This document shows positions 9,903-14,845 of a stretch of DNA of 30,408 nt, in pieces. Within the stretch, counting starts at the first letter, position 1, and every line of letters starts with the position of its first letter. Origin of the DNA: Bacteroidales bacterium (GTDB taxonomy: Bacteria > Bacteroidota > Bacteroidia > Bacteroidales > UBA3824); NCBI GenBank assembly GCA_017543645.1, contig JAFYFR010000011.1, forward strand, positions 1 through 30,408, written 5' to 3'. The notes below the pieces were generated by a model. That model was not told the origin of the DNA and searched no databases. It saw only the letters and a program-made list of their open reading frames with translations. The position numbers were made by a program, and so were the translations under genes.

Positions 9903-10130
9903 TTTTTAATATGTTTTCAGTGTGAAAGTGTTTAGTTTTATATGTTTTTTAAACGGTTTTAGTATAAAAGGCTGTTTTTTAACGGTTTTTACACAGACAA
10001 TTATTATAATAATATATATACTTTGTTATAAACATATACAACATTACAATACAGGCATATATAAAGGGGGTAGATTATACACACTTGCACAGCAATGGCG
10101 ACAAAAATCAGAAGAATTATACACACCGTC
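9839..10130. repeat. 31-base inverted repeat arms with a 230-base spacer
   Basis: The left arm 9839-9869 starts GACGGTGTGTATA and ends TCTGATTTTTGGC. The reverse complement of 10100-10130 starts GACGGTGTGTATA and ends TCTGATTTTTGTC. By eye 26 of 31 positions match. The spacer (9870-10099) is AT-rich and contains two near-identical blocks of about 19 bases, 30 bases apart (9943-9961 and 9973-9991). The arms belong to the degenerate repeat blocks on either side. They do not look like the ends of an insertion sequence, since no transposase lies between them. Confidence 0.7.
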
Positions 10131-10180
10131 ACAAAAAAGGCTACAAAAAACATGGCGAGGATACACGTTGTGCCAATGAA
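10073..10180 (+). repeat. Degenerate 42-45 base repeat block, plus orientation
   Basis: This is the counterpart, in opposite orientation, of the block at 9700-9902. Translated for comparison, the plus strand reads LYTLAQQWRQKSEE, then LYTPSQKRLQKTWRG, then YTLCQ and a stop. The match with the minus-strand reading of the other block (LYTL..R.QKS, YTPS..R) shows they are the same repeat family. This may be an interspersed non-coding repeat or the remains of a small repeated gene. Confidence 0.6.
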
Positions 10181-10222
10181 TGTAAAAAAAATTAAATTAT
10201 TTATTATTATTAGTAAAATATA

Positions 10223-10254
10223 TTTGTATAAATAAATTATTTGTTATACATTTG
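10223..10254 (+). promoter_or_regulatory. Bacteroidetes-type promoter (TTTG-N20-TACATTTG)
   Basis: TTTG at 10223-10226 and TACATTTG at 10247-10254 are separated by exactly 20 bases, a full match to the sigma-ABfr consensus. The ATG of the downstream gene at 10295 is about 40 bases beyond the -7 box, so a leader of roughly 35 bases is expected. Confidence 0.8.
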
Positions 10255-10294
10255 TGCCAATTAAGAATAGAAATACACAAAAAAAGTAAAAAAA

Positions 10295-11023
10295 ATGACA
10301 ACATTACAACTATCAATGTCGTGTGTATCATTACACCGACTAAGAGCCGAAATGCTCTCAGAGGTTGCAGCCAAGCTCATCAAGGCAGGTTCAATCGCCA
10401 AAGAAAAAAGTACCAAAGAGATGTTAAGCAAGCTTAAAACCGTGGCAAAGGAGTTTAACGACGCCAAAGCCAAGGAAAAAACCAATCAAAGCACCCAGCT
10501 TACACAGCAGTATTTCGACATCCTCAAAAAACGTTACACCGGCCTTGGAGGATGCCTTACCGCAGCCCGGTACAGCGGAATAAAAGAAAAAGAGATTGCC
10601 GCCGCCAACATTATACCCAAGTACACCAACGTGTCGGCGGTGTTTGCGCTCAAGTGCGAGGCCATAGGACGTATGGAAAAGGCTCTTACCAACTTGCGCA
10701 CCGTAAATGATGCCGACTTTGAAACCATCGGGGCAACGGACTATTTGATATCTATCGAAAACACTATCGAGGAGTACAGCACGGCGGTGAACTCGAGGGT
10801 AGATGTAAAAGTAGAAAAAAGCAAGGCGGTGGAAACCAGCCGCGACAAGCTTATCAAAGCTATGCAGAACCTTTTTACGGCTATTAAATATGCCCAAGAC
10901 TGTATCGGAGGCAGCGAAACCGAGCTTGTAAAATCGTACAACACCATTTTTGCCGAGATAGCTGCCAGCTTGAAAAAAATAGCCGCCGCACGCGGCAAAA
11001 ACAAAAAAGAAGACAACAACTAA
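10295..11023 (+). CDS. Unrecognised helical protein, 242 aa (possibly DUF6261-like)
   Basis: The product has 242 residues, starts MTTLQLSMSCVSLHRLRAE and ends in a Lys/Asn-rich tail (KNKKEDNN). It has no signal peptide or membrane segment. The pattern is almost wholly alpha-helical, with many Ala, Lys and Glu and likely coiled-coil stretches at residues 15-65 and 145-235. Its length and amphipathic helices vaguely recall the Bacteroidetes family DUF6261, but I cannot confirm membership, and no catalytic motif is evident. It stands alone, with a strong promoter upstream (10223-10254) and a hairpin terminator downstream (11056-11087). The ATG at 10295 follows an A-rich stretch typical of start sites in this phylum. 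Confidence is high that it is a gene and low for any function. Confidence 0.85.
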   Translation: MTTLQLSMSCVSLHRLRAEMLSEVAAKLIKAGSIAKEKSTKEMLSKLKTVAKEFNDAKAKEKTNQSTQLTQQYFDILKKRYTGLGGCLTAARYSGIKEKEIAAANIIPKYTNVSAVFALKCEAIGRMEKALTNLRTVNDADFETIGATDYLISIENTIEEYSTAVNSRVDVKVEKSKAVETSRDKLIKAMQNLFTAIKYAQDCIGGSETELVKSYNTIFAEIAASLKKIAAARGKNKKEDNN

Positions 11024-11055
11024 GCTATTTATCCATATTTCCTTGCACTTGCGGG

Positions 11056-11087
11056 GGGGCGCGGCGCGCCGCGTCCCTACTTTTTTT
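11056..11087 (+). terminator. Intrinsic terminator after the 242-aa protein gene
   Basis: A 22-base GC palindrome centred on GGCGCGCC (11056-11077, one G.T pair) is followed by TAC and seven T residues (11081-11087). It starts 33 bases after the stop codon at 11023 and separates this gene from the promoter at 11141. Similar GC palindromes also occur as dispersed REP-like elements, so it may serve both roles. Confidence 0.6.
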
Positions 11088-11140
11088 ATAGATTTCTATC
11101 GGTAAGGAGACATATCAAACATAAGCCAAAGCAATTTATT

Positions 11141-11172
11141 TTTGCAATTATCAGGAAATATTCATACATTTG
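11141..11172 (+). promoter_or_regulatory. Bacteroidetes-type promoter (TTTG-N20-TACATTTG) for the Rpn-family gene
   Basis: TTTG at 11141-11144 and TACATTTG at 11165-11172 are 20 bases apart, the same -7 box as at 10247. Transcription should begin near 11179. An in-frame ATG at 11142 lies inside the promoter and cannot be the usual start; the ATG at 11187 fits, with a very short leader. Confidence 0.75.
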
Positions 11173-11186
11173 CAGAAAAAAGATTT

Positions 11187-12119
11187 ATGGCACAAACCAA
11201 AGAAGACAACCACCTTTACAAGCCGCTGAAATATGTAGACTTATTGACTGACTACGGATTCAAGCTTGTTTTCGGCGACAAGGAGCTGATGATGTCGTTT
11301 CTCAACGCACTATTTGAGAAAGAAGGCAAGGTGGTTACCTCGGTAAGATACCTCAACAAGGAGATGGTATCGGTAAACCGCCGGGGACGGACGATATTTT
11401 ACGACGTGCTCTGCAAGATAAACGGACACGAGGACGTTATAATAGAGATGCAGCACCGCAGTCAGGACACTTTTGTGGAGCGGTCGTTCTACTATATGTC
11501 GCAGTCGATAATGCACCAAGGCGACGGCAGGCACAACTGGGATTACATGATGTACCCGGTATACGGAATTTTTATTATGAATTTTCATCTGCCTGTAAAG
11601 GATGCGCCGAAACAATTAGTGAACGAAGCCGTTACTGTATTTAAGGACACTAACACGCTCCTCACCGACAAGTTCAGGATGTTCTTCATCGACCTGCTCT
11701 ATTTTGACACCACCGACGAGAGCGAGTTAAAGACTAAATTAGATTGTTGGATTTATAGCATAAAGAATATGGGAAAGATTACCACAGCACCGAAAATTTC
11801 GGTCACCAAACCGTTTGACCGGCTCTACAACCGCGCAGAGATAGCCAATATGAATCCCCGACAGGTACGCGAGTACGAGGCGAGCCTCAAAGCCTACCGC
11901 GACGCCTACTCCATAGCCAAAACCGAGCGCAACGCCCGCAAACGCGAACGTGCCGAAGGGCGTGAAGAAGGACGTGCAGAAGGACGTGCAGAAGGACGTG
12001 CAGAAGGCGAGAAAGCCAAGGCCATAGAATTAGCCCGCAAGATGAAGGCCGACAATATGCCGTCAGACCTGATAGCAAGATACTCAGGTCTCTCACCCGA
12101 AGAAATCGCCGCACTATAA
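11187..12119 (+). CDS. Rpn family / PD-(D/E)XK nuclease-type putative transposase, 310 aa
   Basis: The start at 11187 (MAQTKEDNHLYKPLKYVD) is chosen because the upstream ATG at 11142 overlaps the promoter. The N-terminal half matches the Rpn/PDDEXK_2 pattern: a DYGFK-F motif early on, then Asp73 in YDVLC and Glu87-x-Gln89 in IIEMQ. These form the nuclease-fold active site in its E-x-Q variant. The C-terminus has the family's charged tail: a Glu/Gly/Arg/Ala repeat (about residues 250-275), then a helical end (LARKMKADNM, SPEEIAAL). Known relatives promote RecA-independent recombination or act as nucleases; whether this one moves DNA is not shown. It is a single gene with no terminal inverted repeats nearby, lying between terminator 11056-11087 and nusB. 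Confidence 0.85.
   Translation: MAQTKEDNHLYKPLKYVDLLTDYGFKLVFGDKELMMSFLNALFEKEGKVVTSVRYLNKEMVSVNRRGRTIFYDVLCKINGHEDVIIEMQHRSQDTFVERSFYYMSQSIMHQGDGRHNWDYMMYPVYGIFIMNFHLPVKDAPKQLVNEAVTVFKDTNTLLTDKFRMFFIDLLYFDTTDESELKTKLDCWIYSIKNMGKITTAPKISVTKPFDRLYNRAEIANMNPRQVREYEASLKAYRDAYSIAKTERNARKRERAEGREEGRAEGRAEGRAEGEKAKAIELARKMKADNMPSDLIARYSGLSPEEIAAL
11967..12002 (+). repeat. Three perfect 12-base tandem repeats in the Rpn-family gene
   Basis: The unit GAAGGACGTGCA occurs three times without change (11967-11978, 11979-11990, 11991-12002), with a partial fourth copy and a diverged copy before it. Each unit encodes EGRA in frame. Copy changes would add or remove four residues without a frameshift, so this could vary tail length but not switch the gene off. 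Confidence 0.85.
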
Positions 12120-12194
12120 AAACTCACAATATTTAACACCGCACAAAAACAGGGCGCACGCCCAAACTTAATCTTATCTTAATATTACATTTCA

Positions 12195-12202
12195 TATCTT
12201 TG
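12195..12202 (+). promoter_or_regulatory. Probable -7 element (TATCTTTG) of the nusB operon
   Basis: TATCTTTG matches TAnnTTTG exactly and lies 42 bases before the nusB ATG at 12245. No TTTG is present at the expected -33 distance. It follows the Rpn-family gene by about 75 bases with no clear terminator between, so some read-through is possible. Confidence 0.45.
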
Positions 12203-12244
12203 CACCCTGAAAACAGACAATAAAAAACATATAGTTCCCTTACA

Positions 12245-13189
12245 ATGATAAGCAGGCGAATACTCCGAATCAAGGTGCTACAGACCATCTACTCTTACTA
12301 CCAGAACGGCGGCACCGACATTGCCAAATTCGAAAAGGAGCTGCAGTACAGCATCGGCCGCTCATACGACCTCTACTTCTTCCTGATGCAGCTCGCTATC
12401 GACATCTGCGACTACGCGCAGGACCGCATCGAAACCAACAAGCAGAAGCTGCTTGCCACACAGAGCGACCTCAACCCAAACACGAGGTTCGCCAACAACA
12501 AGCTGATACAGCAGTTCAGGGAGAACGCTGACCTCCAGAAGCACATCGCCGCCTCGAAGCTCACATGGAAGAAAAACCCGGAGCTTATCAGACGGTTGTT
12601 CAACGACCTCGTCCAGAGCGACGAGTACCAGCAGTACATGCAGGCGGAGAAATGCACCTACGAAAACGACAAGGAAATAGTAGCACACCTATTTGAACAG
12701 ACGGTATGCGAGTGCGACCTGTTTTTCCAGACCCTCGAGGAGATGTCGATATACTGGACCGACAGCGCGGAGTTTATCATAGGCATGGTGCTGAGAACCA
12801 TAGAACGGTACAAGATAGGATACGGAGGCAACTACGCCCTGATGCCCATGTACAAGAACGAAGAGGACGGCACATTCGCCATCAAGCTGTTCGACTCGGC
12901 CGTGGCATCGTGCGACAGCTACCGCAAGCTAATCAACGACTGCACCACCAACTGGGACATCGAGCGCATAGCGTTCATCGACATACTTATACTCCAGACC
13001 GCCACCGCCGAAATAGAGCAGTTTCCCGAAATCCCGCTCAAGGTAACCTTCAACGAGTATATCGAACTTGCCAAAAACTACTCCACGTCCAAGAGCAGCA
13101 CGTTTATCAACGGAGTGCTCGACAAGATAGTGCAGGTACTGCGACAAGAGAAACGCATAATGAAACAATCCGAAGACCTTACAAAATGA
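12245..13189 (+). CDS. nusB: Transcription antitermination factor NusB, long Bacteroidetes form, 314 aa
   Basis: NusB binds boxA RNA together with NusE (ribosomal protein S10) to keep RNA polymerase processive, mainly on rRNA operons. The N-terminus (SRRILRIKVLQTIYSYYQ) carries the family's RNA-binding Arg-rich first helix. The C-terminal part (about residues 236-305) carries the typical pattern: IERIAFIDILILQTATAEI, then PLKVTFNEYIELAKNYS and FINGVLDKI. At 314 residues it is about twice the length of the E. coli protein (about 140). The extra material sits between the first helix and the C-terminal part, as in other Bacteroidetes NusB. Its stop overlaps the next gene's start (ATGA at 13186-13189), which indicates translational coupling and one operon with the DUF1573 protein and yajC. 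Confidence 0.95.
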   Translation: MISRRILRIKVLQTIYSYYQNGGTDIAKFEKELQYSIGRSYDLYFFLMQLAIDICDYAQDRIETNKQKLLATQSDLNPNTRFANNKLIQQFRENADLQKHIAASKLTWKKNPELIRRLFNDLVQSDEYQQYMQAEKCTYENDKEIVAHLFEQTVCECDLFFQTLEEMSIYWTDSAEFIIGMVLRTIERYKIGYGGNYALMPMYKNEEDGTFAIKLFDSAVASCDSYRKLINDCTTNWDIERIAFIDILILQTATAEIEQFPEIPLKVTFNEYIELAKNYSTSKSSTFINGVLDKIVQVLRQEKRIMKQSEDLTK

Positions 13190-13656
13190 GACACCTTATA
13201 TATATAGCAGCCGCGGCCGCCCTGACGCTCGCGGCGTGCGGCTCCCAACCCAAGGGCGGGAATGAACAAAACAATGCCGCAGGAACAGCGCAGACCGCTG
13301 ATAACACAGCCCCAAATGCCGCACCCACCACAGAAGAAAAAGGCGAGTTCAGGTTCGACACCACGGTGTTCAACTTCGGCACCATACTCGAAGGCGAGCA
13401 GGTGAGCACCGAGTTTGTATACCGCAACACCGGCAAGGCCGACATCATCATCAGCAAGATAGAGACCTCGTGCGGCTGCACGGTGCCCGAATACGACAAA
13501 GACCCCGTGAGACCCGGCGACAAAGGCTCCATCCGCGTGAGATTCGACAGCAACGGCAAGTCGGGCACGCAGTACAAGACCATAAGGATATTCTCCAACA
13601 GCAGGGACGACATATTCGAGCTTGTAATAACAGGCGAAGTAAAAAACGAGTTATAA
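13186..13656 (+). CDS. DUF1573 family lipoprotein, 156 aa
   Basis: The protein starts MRHLIYIAAAAALTLAACGS: a lipoprotein signal with the lipobox LAAC, the lipidated Cys being residue 18. A low-complexity Asn/Ala/Thr linker follows (to about residue 55). Then comes a single Ig-like DUF1573 domain with its usual features: FDTTVFNFGTILEGE, YRNTGKADI, the SCGC motif, and GTQYKTIRIFSNS. DUF1573 proteins are exported, and their function is not well defined. The ATG overlaps the nusB stop and the gene precedes yajC by 18 bases. This nusB-DUF1573-yajC order is familiar from Bacteroidetes genomes. The frame is open upstream into nusB, but the overlap start gives a perfect lipoprotein signal and is preferred. 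Confidence 0.9.
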   Translation: MRHLIYIAAAAALTLAACGSQPKGGNEQNNAAGTAQTADNTAPNAAPTTEEKGEFRFDTTVFNFGTILEGEQVSTEFVYRNTGKADIIISKIETSCGCTVPEYDKDPVRPGDKGSIRVRFDSNGKSGTQYKTIRIFSNSRDDIFELVITGEVKNEL

Positions 13657-13674
13657 ACACATAAACACACAAAG

Positions 13675-14013
13675 ATGAACACACCACTCTTAACACTATT
13701 GCAGGCCGCGGCAGACCCGTCGGCACAGCCGCAGGGCGGCGGCATGGGATCGATGCTCCTCATGATGGGAGCCCTCATAGCAGTATTCTACTTTTTCATG
13801 ATACGTCCGCAGCAGAAACGACAGAAAGAGCTCCAGAAGTTCCGCAACGAGCTCAAGAAAGGCGACAAGGTAGTAACCATAGGAGGCATCCACGGCTACA
13901 TCAACTCCGTGAGCGAAACCTCGGTGATAGTAACCATAGCCGAAAACGTGAACGTAAGCTTCGAAAAGTCGGCCATAGTAAAGGACAACAGCGACATGCC
14001 GCAGCAGCAGTAA
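13675..14013 (+). CDS. yajC: Preprotein translocase subunit YajC, 112 aa
   Basis: YajC is a small inner-membrane partner of SecDF that associates with the SecYEG translocon. The sequence has a Gly/Met-rich N-terminus, one membrane helix (about residues 26-43, MLLMMGALIAVFYFFM), and the family signature IRPQQKRQKE directly after it. The cytoplasmic domain reads LKKGDKVVTIGGIHG, then V.E.VNVSFEKSAI. Length and motif order are standard for the family. It is the last gene of the nusB operon and is followed by the palindromic repeat at 14024-14084. Confidence 0.95.
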   Translation: MNTPLLTLLQAAADPSAQPQGGGMGSMLLMMGALIAVFYFFMIRPQQKRQKELQKFRNELKKGDKVVTIGGIHGYINSVSETSVIVTIAENVNVSFEKSAIVKDNSDMPQQQ

Positions 14014-14023
14014 GGCGGATTTA

Positions 14024-14084
14024 ATTCATAATTCATAATTCACAATTCACAATTCATAATTCATGAATTGTGAATTGTGAATTA
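14024..14084. repeat. Palindromic ATTCAYA heptad repeat between yajC and the lysozyme
   Basis: Seven-base units ATTCATA or ATTCACA run in tandem from 14024 to 14058, followed by ATTCATG. The strand then switches to the reverse complement TGAATTG, TGAATTG, TGAATTA up to 14084. The segment 14044-14083 can fold into a hairpin of two 20-base arms with a single T.G pair. It sits directly after yajC, so it may end the operon transcript, but it is A/T-rich without a T-tract. Heptad repeats of this kind are found dispersed in several bacterial genomes. Confidence 0.85.
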
Positions 14085-14131
14085 TAATTTAGGCACTTAA
14101 TCAAAACTTTGCGAATGTTTAACGCAGAAGT

Positions 14132-14163
14132 TTTGGCGGGGCGGGGAAAAGTCCGTTACTTTG
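14132..14163 (+). promoter_or_regulatory. Probable promoter (TTTG-N20-TTACTTTG) of the lysozyme gene
   Basis: TTTG at 14132-14135 and TTACTTTG at 14156-14163 (one mismatch to TAnnTTTG) are 20 bases apart. The ATG at 14213 leaves a leader of about 40 bases. The heptad hairpin ends about 50 bases upstream of this promoter, so the lysozyme gene probably has its own transcript. Confidence 0.55.
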
Positions 14164-14212
14164 CAACGTCGCTAAATGAGCGGCCGGACTTTAATCCGTT
14201 TAACCAAAAACA

Positions 14213-14842
14213 ATGAAAAACCTTATCAGAACCGGCGCTATAGTATTGGCGCTGACATTAACCAACCCGGGCAGCAGCCTGTTTTCCGAACAGTCGGAGA
14301 ACCTGCACCTGCACAACCACACTAACGACACCTTTAACCTCGACAACGCCCTCGAAGCCAGCTGGCAGCGCAACTACGAAGAGGTGATAGCATTTATCAA
14401 ACAGCACGAAGGCTTCGCCAACGGACGCGCATACAGGTGCGCCGCCGGAAACCTCACCATCGGTTACGGCCACATTATCCGCAAGGGCGAGCGGTTTCCC
14501 CACCAGCTTACAAAAGAACAGGCCGACAGTCTGCTAAGAGCCGACTTCCGCCAGGCGATACGCACCGCCGAGAGGCTCACCGGACTAAAAGGAAGCCGCA
14601 AGCTCGCTGTGGCGCATTTTATTTTCAGCAAAGGATGCGGAGCATTCAGCCGGAGCACCCTCCTCAAGGAAATAAAGCTCAACGGCGACACCGACCGCGA
14701 GTTCATGCGCTGGTGCTACTACACCAAACCCGGAACAAAGGTGAAAGTTCAGAGCAAAGTGGCAGAACGTATCTCGCGTTGGGAATGTAAAATGTGGCAC
14801 CAAGACGACAACCTCTACGCTTGGAGCCGTTACTTCGAATAA
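14213..14842 (+). CDS. Secreted GH24-type (phage-like) lysozyme, 209 aa
   Basis: The enzyme is expected to cleave the glycan chains of peptidoglycan in the periplasm or outside the cell. An N-terminal signal sequence (MKNLIRTGAIVLALTLTNPG) and a linker precede the lysozyme domain (about residues 52-205). The catalytic Glu is Glu66 in FIKQHEG, and the family motif LTIGYGH carries Thr82. By alignment with T4 lysozyme (Glu11, Asp20, Thr26), the Asp position is Cys76 (AYRCAAGN). Cys is found here in a number of GH24 relatives, so activity is not excluded. No holin or other phage gene is nearby, so this looks like a host-adopted enzyme, not an active prophage. Its stop lies 3 bases from the stop of the convergent HEAT gene. 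Confidence 0.88.
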   Translation: MKNLIRTGAIVLALTLTNPGSSLFSEQSENLHLHNHTNDTFNLDNALEASWQRNYEEVIAFIKQHEGFANGRAYRCAAGNLTIGYGHIIRKGERFPHQLTKEQADSLLRADFRQAIRTAERLTGLKGSRKLAVAHFIFSKGCGAFSRSTLLKEIKLNGDTDREFMRWCYYTKPGTKVKVQSKVAERISRWECKMWHQDDNLYAWSRYFE

Positions 14843-14845
14843 GAA

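Larger units (their letters stand above)
9545..10294. other. Divergent AT-rich intergenic region with degenerate repeats
   Basis: This 750-base gap separates two divergently transcribed genes. It holds the likely promoter of the adhesin (near 9634), a block of degenerate 42-45 base repeats in one orientation (about 9700-9900), an AT-rich spacer, the same kind of repeat in the other orientation (about 10073-10180), and a strong promoter for the next gene (10223-10254). Short open frames of 66-85 codons exist here. They have no convincing ribosome binding sites and simply read through the repeats, so none is called as a gene. Confidence 0.7.

Noticed and set aside
9839..10130. Phase-variable promoter inversion between the 31-base arms
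   Set aside because: The arms are imperfect, no recombinase gene is near, and the visible promoters (9634 and 10223) lie outside the arms, so inversion would not switch them.
9688..10179. Small frames of 66-85 codons in the intergenic region (9702-9902 plus, 9688-9900 minus, 9922-10179 plus)
   Set aside because: They read through the degenerate repeat, occur on both strands and lack clear ribosome-binding context. The shared LYTP-like motif reflects the DNA repeat. A small gene family cannot be fully excluded.
11187..12119. Active insertion sequence around the Rpn-family gene
   Set aside because: No terminal inverted repeats or target-site duplication were found at its borders; it has a normal promoter and sits as a single host-like gene.
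12706..13656. A 316-codon frame starting inside nusB and containing the DUF1573 protein
   Set aside because: The first 160 codons overlap nusB in another frame and look like a shadow; the real start at 13186 gives a perfect lipoprotein signal and an ATGA overlap.
14213..14842. Prophage remnant at the lysozyme
   Set aside because: No holin, spanin, tail or integrase gene is nearby, and the protein has its own signal peptide and a Bacteroidetes promoter.
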